In this document: in pieces, positions 16,890-24,699 of the stretch | Layout of the letters: each line of letters opens with the position of its first letter | Position numbering within the stretch: position 1 is the stretch's first letter | Source of the DNA: JBPBPI01 sp050954885 | GTDB taxonomy: Bacteria; Pseudomonadota; Alphaproteobacteria; Caedimonadales; Caedimonadaceae | Direction: 5' to 3' | DNA: 29,639 nt | Assembly: GCA_050954885.1 (NCBI GenBank) | Contig: JBPBPI010000155.1 | Span: 1-29,639 of the forward strand | The notes under the pieces: generated by a model | Told to the model about the DNA's origin: nothing | Database searches by the model: none | What the model saw: the letters and a program-made list of their open reading frames with translations, nothing else | Translations under genes and position numbers: made by a program

Positions 16890-17954
16890 TTATGCTTTGT
16901 TAAAAAGATTCAAATAAGAATCCGCGTTAAAGTATTCTTCTATAACGTATTCAGAGATATCTTCAAGTCTTTTAGGTTGCCAATCTGGCTGATTGTCTTT
17001 ATCGATGATAACCGCCCGAATACCTTCAAAAAAATCCGATCCTAGGCAAAACTTTTGGGCCAATAAAAAATCCATTTGCAAGGTTTCGTATAAAGGTTTG
17101 TCTCGTGCTTTTTGCATCATGGCAAAGGTCACTTTAAGACTGGTGGGTGATTTTGTTTGTAAAATCTCTAGACATGTTCGGGCAAAAATTGATGTCATTG
17201 ATTCTTGATGCAACGCTGCGATAATATTTTCCAGGGTATCTTGTCCAAACAGATGATCGATATCAAGTTGTTGATTTTGTAAAGCAGAAGGTGGGATAGA
17301 ACAGTTATAATTTTTTAAAATAGTCTCAACAGAAGCTTTTGAGATTATCTTTTGATTGGTTAAATCTCGATAGATCGCATCATAGTCTTTTTGGTTAATA
17401 TAATGTGTGGCCAAACCAGTATAGATTGCATCTGCGGCACTCACACGATTGCCGGTCAGTGCCAAATACATGCCCAGGGATCCTGGACATTGATTGAGGA
17501 AGTAACTGGCACCGACATCGGGAAAAAATCCAATGTTGACCTCTGGCATAGCTAATTGAGTGCCTTCGCAGACAATGCGGTAGGATCCATGCAAAGAAAG
17601 TCCCAAACCACCGCCCATGCCAAAGCCGTGAAAAAAGGTTATATAAGGTTTTGGAAAGCGATGAATTTTATCATTTAATTGATATTCATATCTAAATAAT
17701 CGTAATACTTCTTCTTGGTGACCCTCGTAATGAGCATAATAAAGTTGTCTTAAATCGCCGCCGGCAGAAAAAGCCTTGTCACCGGCACCTTGTAATACAA
17801 CACATTGCACGGCAGAATCTTGGGACCATTGATCCAACGTCTTGGATATCTCAAGCACCATTTCCCGGTTAATAGCATTGAGGGCCTGAGGTCGATTTAA
17901 AACGATACGACCGACACTTTGTTCAACCGTGATCAGAAGAGGAGACCTACTCAT
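16890..17954 (-). CDS. 3-Hydroxyisobutyryl-CoA hydrolase-like protein (crotonase superfamily)
   Basis: The enzyme hydrolyses 3-hydroxyisobutyryl-CoA in valine breakdown. The 354 residues contain the crotonase core with LNRPQALNAINREM, oxyanion-hole segment AFSAGGDLRQLY (about 61-72), HGFGMGGGLGLSLHG and the HIBCH signature MPEVNIGFFPDVGASYFL, where Glu138 and Asp146 occupy the catalytic positions. The length and the FPDVG motif separate it from ordinary enoyl-CoA hydratases, which are about 260 residues. Its ATG overlaps the rpe TGA as ATGA (17951-17954), and mfd follows closely, so all three are probably one transcript. No other valine-catabolic gene is in view. Confidence 0.88.
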   Translation of the reverse strand: MSRSPLLITVEQSVGRIVLNRPQALNAINREMVLEISKTLDQWSQDSAVQCVVLQGAGDKAFSAGGDLRQLYYAHYEGHQEEVLRLFRYEYQLNDKIHRFPKPYITFFHGFGMGGGLGLSLHGSYRIVCEGTQLAMPEVNIGFFPDVGASYFLNQCPGSLGMYLALTGNRVSAADAIYTGLATHYINQKDYDAIYRDLTNQKIISKASVETILKNYNCSIPPSALQNQQLDIDHLFGQDTLENIIAALHQESMTSIFARTCLEILQTKSPTSLKVTFAMMQKARDKPLYETLQMDFLLAQKFCLGSDFFEGIRAVIIDKDNQPDWQPKRLEDISEYVIEEYFNADSYLNLFNKA

Positions 17955-18604
17955 GAGCGTAAGGCCTGAATGTTTACCACATAATCTTTGGATTTGAAAA
18001 CCGATGTGCCGGCCACCAAAATATCGGCACCCGCTTGAATGGCGCGTGGAGCCGTAATTGGTGTGATGCCGCCATCCACAGATAGGGCAATGGGACGTGT
18101 GCCGATACGCGCACGGACCTCTTTTATCTTGGCTAATTGTGATTCGATAAACGTCTGGCCGCCAAATCCTGGATTAACCGTCATCACCAAAATTAAATCC
18201 ACGTCATCCATTAAATAATCAAGGACGGAAAGAGATGTCCCTGGATTTAAAGCAAGTCCTGCTTTTTTATCAAATCCACGAATTTTTTGTAAACTTCGGT
18301 GAACATGAGGGCCTGCCTCAGGATGAATGGTGATCAAATCAGCCCCGGCACTTGTAAAACTTTCGATCAAATCATCAACTGGACTGCACATCAAATGAAC
18401 ATCAAACGGCAAGGGGGAGTGGGGACGTATGGCTTTCACCAAAGCCGGCCCAAAGGTTAAATTGGGCACAAAATGACCGTCCATCACATCGATGTGAATC
18501 ATATCGGCACCGGCTTCTGTTAAAGACCTGATTTCATCACCTAGGTTTGCAAAATCAGCAGAAAGAATCGACGGCGAAATTTTAATAGGCTGTGATATTG
18601 TCAT
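17951..18604 (-). CDS. rpe: Ribulose-phosphate 3-epimerase
   Basis: Rpe interconverts D-ribulose 5-phosphate and D-xylulose 5-phosphate in the pentose phosphate pathway. The 217-residue TIM barrel has ISPSILSADFANLG, MIHIDVMDGHFVPNLTFGP (metal ligand His37, catalytic Asp39), FDVHLM (His70), the MTVNPGFGGQ loop and SVDGGI (Asp177), then the phosphate-binding AGTSVF. Length is normal and every key residue is present. It is the first gene of the rpe-HIBCH-mfd series. The Shine-Dalgarno is poor (an A-rich leader), and no clear promoter was found in the gap upstream. Confidence 0.96.
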   Translation of the reverse strand: MTISQPIKISPSILSADFANLGDEIRSLTEAGADMIHIDVMDGHFVPNLTFGPALVKAIRPHSPLPFDVHLMCSPVDDLIESFTSAGADLITIHPEAGPHVHRSLQKIRGFDKKAGLALNPGTSLSVLDYLMDDVDLILVMTVNPGFGGQTFIESQLAKIKEVRARIGTRPIALSVDGGITPITAPRAIQAGADILVAGTSVFKSKDYVVNIQALRS

Positions 18605-18805
18605 TTTTTAAAAGCACATTTCATTGAGTGATTTATTTCAATAAACAATTTATCACTACCACACTCTCGATTATTGAGTCCAAATTTCTTTTTTAAAATT
18701 TAAAAATTTTCGATAAAAAATCTATTTTAAAATTTTATATTTATGAAAATTGGGAATACTTAGACACGCAAGTGTGATATTCATCAGATGCATATATGTT
18801 GCAAT

Positions 18806-18835
18806 TTGACAATGATACAATTTCATGATTATATT
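18806..18835 (+). promoter_or_regulatory. Sigma-70-type promoter for the exported-protein pair
   Basis: A perfect -35 TTGACA (18806-18811) and TATATT (18830-18835, 18-base spacer) form a good promoter about 30 bases before the ATG at 18865. The gap 18605-18846 otherwise holds only AT-rich sequence with short A/T palindromes. Confidence 0.5.
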
Positions 18836-18864
18836 ATTTTAACCTATTGAAAAGGAAAGAAAAA

Positions 18865-19299
18865 ATGAAAAAATATTATATTGAAATTTTAAGTTTTGGG
18901 ATACTTATGTTTTCTGTGTTTCAAACTAAAGCGATTTCTACTGATATCAATGACAATCGAGAAGCATTCTCGATTCAACAGCCAATTCATCAACTTGAAG
19001 ATTTTTCAGATGATGAACAAAGTATTTTAGATCTCCCGGTGACAAAAAAATCATTTTTTCGTCAATTAGTACAAAAATCTAAACTTGTAAGTCCTTATTC
19101 CCCTCTTTCAGAAGCCAAAAAATCTAATATATGGTTTGACATTGGTAGACTTCATTTAGCTTATGCTGAACACGTCCAAGATATAGATGAAAAGAATATT
19201 AATTATGGAGAAGCTGAACAAGCCTTTGAATTTTCTCATTATCCATATGCTCGAATTTATTTGAAAAAAATTGAAGAAAGACTTAGTCTAAATGAATAA
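18865..19299 (+). CDS. Small exported protein of unknown function
   Basis: No family is recognised. An in-frame TTG at 18847 precedes the true-looking ATG at 18865, which has an AAGGA Shine-Dalgarno; the product is then 144 residues. It has a signal peptide (hydrophobic ILSFGILMFSVF, likely cleavage after TKA at about residue 23). The mature part is acidic and then helical, with a C-terminal segment FDIGRLHLAYAEHV ... EAEQAFEFSHYPYARIYL that resembles an isolated Sel1- or TPR-like helix pair. It overlaps the next gene by 8 bases, so translation of the two is likely coupled. A partner or accessory role for the next protein is an inference. Confidence 0.75.
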   Translation: MKKYYIEILSFGILMFSVFQTKAISTDINDNREAFSIQQPIHQLEDFSDDEQSILDLPVTKKSFFRQLVQKSKLVSPYSPLSEAKKSNIWFDIGRLHLAYAEHVQDIDEKNINYGEAEQAFEFSHYPYARIYLKKIEERLSLNE

Positions 19300-21433
19300 T
19301 TTACTTAAAATCATTTTTTCATTCTCATTTTATGTAATTTTTCTTCCTCTTAGCTGGGAAAGTTTTTCCGATCTAGAAAAACTTGATAATTTACATATAA
19401 AAATAAGTTTTATAAATTTACCAACAGAAGACATATTTAATATTTTTGAACATGTTGATAATCACACCAGTTTAATTACATTTCAACGTGTATCAAAAGA
19501 CAATGAAAATCTTGTTAAAGCTTACTTATTAAATAAATTTAGATTTTTAAAAGATGATAAATATTTGGATAACCAAGTCAGATTAATTGATCAATATTTT
19601 CACCGTACCTATGATTTCCACAGAATTCAGGCATCTTTTGAACATTGTTTATATTTTACGAGGCTTTTAGAAAAAGAGTTTCATCTTTTGGATCAACTTA
19701 ACATTTTAGATATAATGTGTGATTCTGTACCACAAAATCCTATAAAAATAATTAGAAAAGGGATATCTTTTTTAAGAGAAAGATTAAACAAGAATGTTGA
19801 TAATAGCTCACAACAAGAACGAAAAGTAATAAAAAATATTTTTTTAAACTTAGAGTTCCTCATAGGAGATGATCCAGAGAGTCTTACAAAAAATGAAGAA
19901 GATTATTTATTAGCCAAATTTTATTATTTAAGAAGTCAATTTCATTCAAAGCCCGTCGTAAAATTGGGTTTTGAAAGTAAAGCTAGATTATATCTTACAG
20001 GTATTCATTCAAAAGAAAATCCTTACCAAAACAAAGCCCAGTATTTTGCCTGGAAGTATAAAATTATTTATACAAATCCTAATGATATAGAGGAAAGAGA
20101 AAAACTTTTAAAAGATGCGGCTGAAGGGGGACATGTCCAGGCGCAATATGAATATGGCAGATACCATGAAGATTTGGCCTTAAGAGAGCAAGATGTACAA
20201 AAACGACAAGAATATTACGATAAAACCTTGAAATATTATAAAGCTGCTGCTGATCAAAGAAATGCCAAAGCTTTATCTCAATTGGGTGATATGTATTTAG
20301 AAGGAAGAGGCATTCCAGCTTCTTTGCCTGAAGAAGCTTTAATTTGGTATATGAAGGCGGCTTTTTTAGGATATACAAAAGCAGCGACCCGAGTGGGTCT
20401 AATGTATTATGCGGGTATCGGTGTGCCGGAAGAAGATTTCCCTTTGACAGATGGATTTTATCAAGAACTAATTCGACCGGAGTTTAAAAAATGGTGGAAA
20501 ACGGCTTATGAGCATTCAAAAGCTTTTTCTTGGTGGCATGAAGCAGCACATCAGGATGATGCTGAAGCTCAATTTTACCTAGGTTGGATGTATCAAAACG
20601 GTTTTGGTATTGAAAAAAATCAAAAATATGCCAAACTTTATTATCAAAAAGCCGCTGATCAAGGAGATACAGCAGCAGCGATCAAACTAGGATTAAAAAC
20701 GGTTAATGATTTCACAGATGCTGAAAAACAAGTCCTTCAACGTTGGGATACTTTAATAAATAGCAATGATTTGATTAAAAATTTTAATGTTATTCTACGT
20801 GAAACAGAAAGAATGGACAGAAGCATATCACCAAATATCTTAACTTTTTGTAATGTCTACAAACTTGGCAAAATTTATAAAAGATTTGAATATAGACTTT
20901 CATATTTTCGTGTCGAAGTATTATCTATGACTAATAATATTTTAAATATTGAAAATAATTTAATTAACGATATAGATTTAAAATTATTAATACAGTTACT
21001 ATCTTATAACAAATATTTAAATCAATTAAACTTGAAATGTAACAGAATCGGTGATCTGGGAGCAAGATATATTGGAAAAGCACTGAAAGATACTCAAATT
21101 CATACTCTTAATTTATCAGGAAATAATATTGGTGCTGACGGCGCTAGAGAATTAGGACAAGCACTCAAAGATACTCACATTCATAACCTTAATTTATCGG
21201 TAAACCGAATCAACGATGAGGGCGCCAGGGATTTGGGAAAAGCACTGAAAAATACTCAAATTCGTAATCTTGATTTAGCAGCAAACCTAATCAGTGATGC
21301 AGGGGCACAAAACTTAGGGCAAGTTTTAAAAGATACTAACATTTATATCCTTGATTTATTCAATAATAACATCAGTCAGGAAATGCAGATAATTTTAAAA
21401 GAAAGGTTACCTAAAGTAAAAATTATTTTTTAA
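19292..21433 (+). CDS. F-box-like / Sel1 / LRR repeat protein, candidate host-directed effector
   Basis: The 713 residues carry, in order: a hydrophobic N terminus (IIFSFSFYVIFLPL, a signal peptide or anchor); an F-box-like motif at about 42-78 (LPTEDIFNIFEHVDNHTSL then FQRVSKDNENLV); a helical spacer; Sel1-like repeats at about 270-470 (AAEGGHVQAQYEYGRYHED, KALSQLGDMYLEGRGIP, AATRVGLMYYAGIGVP, AEAQFYLGWMYQNGFGIEKN); and five ribonuclease-inhibitor-type LRRs at about 570-713 (LNLSGNNIGADGARELGQAL and relatives). F-box domains recruit host SCF ubiquitin ligase, and bacteria that carry them are mostly intracellular. Catalytic residues are absent, so it looks like an adaptor. The hydrophobic start is odd for a protein meant for host cytosol. 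Confidence 0.8.
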   Translation: MNNLLKIIFSFSFYVIFLPLSWESFSDLEKLDNLHIKISFINLPTEDIFNIFEHVDNHTSLITFQRVSKDNENLVKAYLLNKFRFLKDDKYLDNQVRLIDQYFHRTYDFHRIQASFEHCLYFTRLLEKEFHLLDQLNILDIMCDSVPQNPIKIIRKGISFLRERLNKNVDNSSQQERKVIKNIFLNLEFLIGDDPESLTKNEEDYLLAKFYYLRSQFHSKPVVKLGFESKARLYLTGIHSKENPYQNKAQYFAWKYKIIYTNPNDIEEREKLLKDAAEGGHVQAQYEYGRYHEDLALREQDVQKRQEYYDKTLKYYKAAADQRNAKALSQLGDMYLEGRGIPASLPEEALIWYMKAAFLGYTKAATRVGLMYYAGIGVPEEDFPLTDGFYQELIRPEFKKWWKTAYEHSKAFSWWHEAAHQDDAEAQFYLGWMYQNGFGIEKNQKYAKLYYQKAADQGDTAAAIKLGLKTVNDFTDAEKQVLQRWDTLINSNDLIKNFNVILRETERMDRSISPNILTFCNVYKLGKIYKRFEYRLSYFRVEVLSMTNNILNIENNLINDIDLKLLIQLLSYNKYLNQLNLKCNRIGDLGARYIGKALKDTQIHTLNLSGNNIGADGARELGQALKDTHIHNLNLSVNRINDEGARDLGKALKNTQIRNLDLAANLISDAGAQNLGQVLKDTNIYILDLFNNNISQEMQIILKERLPKVKIIF
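21011..21415 (+). repeat. Tandem 81-base LRR-coding repeats
   Basis: Five in-frame units with an exact 81-base period start at about 21011, 21092, 21173, 21254 and 21335. Each codes for a 27-residue LRR built on LxLxxNxIxxxGAxxLGxALKxT. The middle units are still similar at the DNA level, so the array grew by recent duplication. Confidence 0.85.
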
Positions 21434-21438
21434 AAATC

Positions 21439-21488
21439 ACAATCAATTGCTTAATAATATAAAATTTATAATTTAAGCAATTGATTGT
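21439..21488. terminator. Bidirectional terminator-like hairpin
   Basis: A 16-base perfect inverted repeat (21439-21454 with 21473-21488) encloses an AT-rich loop that can pair further. It lies between the convergent stops of the LRR gene and rplI. GC content of the stem is low, but T-runs flank it on both strands. Confidence 0.65.
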
Positions 21489-21500
21489 AAAATTTAAGAA

Positions 21501-22073
21501 TTAATTACCAGTTGATTCTTTGGAATCAGCAGATTCTTTACCTTCGCTAGAATGTTGATTTTCAGATGGTACTTTATCTTCTGATTTTTCTTTATGCATA
21601 AAATTAGCGATCTGACGTTCGGCTTCTTCATCCGTCAAGGCCACGTTGACCAAAACAGAGATAAAAACTTCAGGATGTAAGTTCACACGTACTTTATGAA
21701 GGCCAAGTGTTTTGATGGGGTGTTCCAAAATCACTTGTGTGCGATTGACTGTAAATCCTTTGTTTGTGATGCCTTCTGCGATGTCTTGAACGCGAATGGA
21801 GCCATAAAGATGACCATTTTCACCGGCAGAGCGTAAAACAACCACACTAAGATCTTTCATTTTCTCGGCAACTTGTTCTGCTTCTCTCTTCATGGTCAAG
21901 TTATGAGCTTCGAGTTCGACACGCTTTTGTTTGAATTCTTCAATTTTTTCACGTGTGGCACGAGCAGCTTTACCCAGGGGCAATAAATAATTGCGACCAT
22001 ATCCGGGCTTGACCTTGACAACATCGCCCATTTGTCCCAATTTTTCAACACGTTGTAATAAAATAACTTCCAT
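21501..22073 (-). CDS. rplI: Ribosomal protein bL9
   Basis: bL9 binds 23S rRNA and helps keep the reading frame. The N-terminal domain (MEVILLQRVEKLGQMGDVVKVKPGYGRNYLLP) is textbook, followed by the long central helix and a C-terminal domain (LYGSIRVQDIAEGI; VNRTQVILEHPIKTLGLHKVRVNLHPEV). The product has 190 residues, about 40 more than the Escherichia coli protein. The excess is an acidic, Ser/Glu/Lys-rich tail after residue 160, which is common in alphaproteobacterial L9. It is last in the rpsF-rpsR-DUF2232-rplI operon. Confidence 0.97.
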   Translation of the reverse strand: MEVILLQRVEKLGQMGDVVKVKPGYGRNYLLPLGKAARATREKIEEFKQKRVELEAHNLTMKREAEQVAEKMKDLSVVVLRSAGENGHLYGSIRVQDIAEGITNKGFTVNRTQVILEHPIKTLGLHKVRVNLHPEVFISVLVNVALTDEEAERQIANFMHKEKSEDKVPSENQHSSEGKESADSKESTGN

Positions 22074-22144
22074 TGTTTCTCTCTCGTAATTATAATGTTA
22101 GGCTTTGTGAAAAAAATGCCAAAAACATGTTAAAATCTATCTTT

Positions 22145-23089
22145 TTAAGATTCCTTCACAGAACCTAAACGCTCACGTAATTTTATCCAAGGTTGAAAAA
22201 CCCCAAGTCCAATTACGAAAAAAATAAGCCAAACGAACAGTACCATAACAAAATAAAAAAGCCAAAGAAACATTCTTCGATAGCCGAAATGTTGATGTAT
22301 AGTGTGAACAACGCTGAGGCCCTCAAATAAAAAGCCAAAACACAAAATTAGACTGGCATTTAGAAAAAATTGTGATCCGGGATCCGGTAAAACAAAAATA
22401 AGTAATCCATAAATTGCCAAGGCAATCCACAACCACCAAGGCAATCTGATATCTGACATCAAAGGTGTAGAGCGCAAATTTTTACTATTTTTTACAAGAA
22501 TTGTCTGCGCTAGAAAGAAATTTAATAATGTTGTTAGCAAAGCAGCGCCGCAGAAAACAAAAGGCAAGACTCTGACCAAAATTTCAGCACCTTGTTGATA
22601 TTGAAGCTTCAAATTATCAGGTGCCATATCAATCAAACGATCTTTTATGAATATGTCGTAACTTAATTCACCTTTGGATTTAAATTGAAAAAGGATCATA
22701 AAGAAAATTAAAAGACCCACCATATAAATCAAAAGATGCGATAAAACTTGGCCCGAAGAATGCTGATATCCTAAATCTTCCCTCTTAGTATGTACTGCTA
22801 AAGCAGATGTTGTTAAAATAAAGGCAGGTATAAGTGATACGAGAGAAAAAAAGATGCTGCCTAGAAAAGTTGACCCCAAACATAAAAATAAACAAGCAAC
22901 AACAGAGGCATAAAATTGTGAGGAAACACCCCGAGATAATCCAAGACATAATAAAGGCAATTGAACAAGATTTGAAAAAATAAGAAATAAAGGTGAATAG
23001 AATTGGCTTCCCAAAAAAAGAAGGGCACATAAAGCACCCCCCCCGAGAATGTAAAAAAAGTCTTCTCGGGTTTGAGGAAGATCAAACAA
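22145..23089 (-). CDS. DUF2232 family membrane protein
   Basis: This is the integral membrane protein that alphaproteobacteria usually carry between rpsR and rplI; its function is unknown. The 314 residues form about eight hydrophobic segments (for example ILGGGALCALLFLGSQF, VVACLFLCLGSTFLGSIFF, HLLIYMVGLLIFFMILF, LPWWLWIALAIYGLLIFVLP). The start is a TTG at 23089, two bases after the rpsR stop; no in-frame ATG exists near the N terminus, so the TTG is probably real. The tight spacing implies coupling with rpsR. Confidence 0.85.
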   Translation of the reverse strand: MFDLPQTREDFFYILGGGALCALLFLGSQFYSPLFLIFSNLVQLPLLCLGLSRGVSSQFYASVVACLFLCLGSTFLGSIFFSLVSLIPAFILTTSALAVHTKREDLGYQHSSGQVLSHLLIYMVGLLIFFMILFQFKSKGELSYDIFIKDRLIDMAPDNLKLQYQQGAEILVRVLPFVFCGAALLTTLLNFFLAQTILVKNSKNLRSTPLMSDIRLPWWLWIALAIYGLLIFVLPDPGSQFFLNASLILCFGFLFEGLSVVHTIHQHFGYRRMFLWLFYFVMVLFVWLIFFVIGLGVFQPWIKLRERLGSVKES

Positions 23090-23091
23090 GG

Positions 23092-23373
23092 CTATCTCGC
23101 AACATACGGCAATAAAGCTAAAAAGCGCGCTCTCTTGATCGCAAGTGCCAATGCCCGTTGAGGCTTGGCAGAAACCGCAGAAATACGACGTGGTGTAATC
23201 CGTCCTTGTTCAGAAATGGATCTTGATAGAAGACGTACATCTTTATAATCAATTTTCGGTGATCCAGGTTTGTTAAAAGGACAAGTCTTTTGACGATGAA
23301 AAAAAGGTCGTCTTACTTGGTTGGGCCTTGAAGATTGCTCGGATGAAGAATTTGAATTTTCAGATTCGGACAT
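23092..23373 (-). CDS. rpsR: Ribosomal protein bS18
   Basis: bS18 binds the platform of the 30S subunit as a complex with bS6. The 93 residues have a Ser-rich N-terminal extension of about 20 residues, then the family core: RRPFFHRQKTCPF, IDYKDVRLLSRSISEQGRI, TPRRISAVSAKPQRALALAI and KRARFLALLPY. The ATG lies two bases after the rpsF stop. Confidence 0.97.
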   Translation of the reverse strand: MSESENSNSSSEQSSRPNQVRRPFFHRQKTCPFNKPGSPKIDYKDVRLLSRSISEQGRITPRRISAVSAKPQRALALAIKRARFLALLPYVAR

Positions 23374-23375
23374 AA

Positions 23376-23834
23376 TTATGCTCCTTGACTTTGACTGTTA
23401 TCGTATCTGCGTTTTGGATGAGGGCCTGTTTTTTCATAAGTTCCTGATTTCTCGGAATTATTTGAATAAGACTCTGAGCGATCTTCGTCCCCATAATCAT
23501 CGCGATTTGAGCGAGAAGCACGTGACAAAGCAGATAATCCTTTTTCATGTTCTTCCACGCGAACAGTTAAAAATCTTAAAAGATCTTCATTCAGGCGCAT
23601 AACGCGCTCTAATTCTTTGATAACGGCTGGTTCTGCGGTGATATTAAGCAAAACATAGTGACCTTTACGATTTTTTTTAATTAAATACGCTAAAGCTTTA
23701 AGACCAGCTTGCTCTACTTTATCAACAGTGCCGCCGTTTTCTTTAATTAATGTTGTAAATTTATCGGTCAATGCTTCAACTTGTGAAGTCGATAAATCTT
23801 GACGTGCGATAAACACATTTTCATACAGTCCCAT
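23376..23834 (-). CDS. rpsF: Ribosomal protein bS6
   Basis: bS6 pairs with bS18 on the 30S platform. The 152 residues contain the ferredoxin-like fold markers YENVFIARQDLSTSQVEAL, GLKALAYLIKKNRKGHYVLLNI and VMRLNEDLLRFLTVRVEEH, then a polar, Ser/Arg/Tyr-rich tail of about 50 residues. The Shine-Dalgarno is AAGGAG. It is the first gene of the operon, with a promoter and structured leader upstream. Confidence 0.97.
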   Translation of the reverse strand: MGLYENVFIARQDLSTSQVEALTDKFTTLIKENGGTVDKVEQAGLKALAYLIKKNRKGHYVLLNITAEPAVIKELERVMRLNEDLLRFLTVRVEEHEKGLSALSRASRSNRDDYGDEDRSESYSNNSEKSGTYEKTGPHPKRRYDNSQSQGA

Positions 23835-23856
23835 GAAGACTCCTTATGGCTAATGG

Positions 23857-23897
23857 GTTGAGTTTAAAATTTCTCAACAAAGCCGGTTGTGGCCGGC
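23857..23897 (-). promoter_or_regulatory. Structured rpsF leader, candidate S6:S18 binding element
   Basis: On the transcribed (minus) strand two hairpins lie between the predicted start of transcription and the rpsF Shine-Dalgarno: GCCGG/CCGGC (23882-23886 with 23893-23897), GC-rich in an otherwise AT-rich region, and GTTGAG/CTCAAC (23857-23862 with 23873-23878). Many bacteria regulate rpsF through an S6:S18-binding leader with a CCG-containing hairpin. The match here is positional and partial, so the call is tentative. Confidence 0.4.
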
Positions 23898-23916
23898 AAG
23901 GAGATTGAACACTTTT

Positions 23917-23945
23917 CTTATACTTAAATTAAAATATAAAATCAA
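23917..23945 (-). promoter_or_regulatory. Promoter of the rpsF-rpsR-DUF2232-rplI operon
   Basis: On the minus strand TTGATT (23940-23945) and TATAAG (23917-23922) are separated by exactly 17 bases. Transcription would start near 23910, leaving a leader of about 76 bases before rpsF. Confidence 0.65.
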
Positions 23946-24100
23946 CCTTTTAAGTATTGATCTAAATTTAGCGAATATTTTGAATTTTTCTTTTTTGAGA
24001 CATCACTGACTTTTGGGAAATATAAGACAAAGGTATTAATTTTTTTCTTTTATGTGATTTAATAATACATTGTGAAGAAGAGAGAACCCTAGAAGATTGA

Positions 24101-24340
24101 TTAAGAATTGGTAATATTTTTAAAGGGCCTTAATTTCTGATGTTTACCTTCTTTTTTAGGATGAGTTAAAGAAGAAACGAAAGATGAGGGAGGAAGTTTT
24201 TCTTTTTCTGAGTCAAGTATTTCTTTTAAAGAAAAATTATTATTTTGAATCGCCTCTTCTTTTAAATTTAAACTTGCCCAACTTAAAGGAAAGTTAAAAA
24301 TTATTGTAGCAACAATAATTGTATAACAAAAAAATTTCAT
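24101..24340 (-). CDS. Small secreted peptide of unknown function
   Basis: A 79-residue frame with a convincing signal peptide: MKFF, hydrophobic YTIIVATIIFNFPL, and likely cleavage after SWA at residue 22. The mature part of about 57 residues is polar and basic at the end (HPKKEGKHQKLRPFKN), with no Cys. The PLSW segment before the cleavage site also occurs in the F-box-like protein at 19292. A GAGAAA before the ATG could be a weak Shine-Dalgarno. No family is recognised; expression is unproven. Confidence 0.5.
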   Translation of the reverse strand: MKFFCYTIIVATIIFNFPLSWASLNLKEEAIQNNNFSLKEILDSEKEKLPPSSFVSSLTHPKKEGKHQKLRPFKNITNS

Positions 24341-24699
24341 AAATTTCTCATAATTTTAGATGATCAAAGGAAATCTCTAACCTTAATTGTTTGCTCCTAC
24401 TGCTTATTAATTAAAAATTCAAGATAATTTTTGTTACCTATTCAAAAATAATTTTTTTTGAATAGGTTGTTTGAAAGGATTATTCAATACATGATTTATT
24501 GCTAAGAGAAGAAATTATGTGAGTGAGGATGAATTTTTATTGTAAAATTCTCTGTAAATTTATGGTTAAATTTCATATATATAATTAAAAATAATAAAAA
24601 TTAAATTAATAATATTGTCAATAACTTGTTATTTAACAAGTTGTTTATTACTTTTATTTATTATTGAAGTAATTATATATAAATAATGAGTATTTTGAA
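24341..24699. other. Gene-free AT-rich divergent region with two hairpins
   Basis: No gene is supported in these 359 bases between the small peptide gene (minus) and the gene at 24700 (plus). Two perfect inverted repeats stand out: ACCTATTCAAAAA (24436-24448) with 24455-24467, and AACTTGTTA (24623-24631) with 24634-24642. The second lies about 60 bases before the 24700 start, where an operator or leader hairpin could act. Confidence 0.5.

Noticed and set aside
21011..21415. Regular repeats that might be a CRISPR array
   Set aside because: The 81-base period has no spacer/repeat alternation and translates in frame to leucine-rich repeats.
23321..23602. Plus-strand open frame of 93 codons across the rpsR/rpsF junction
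   Set aside because: It lies antisense to two certain ribosomal protein genes, has no family resemblance and no start signal.
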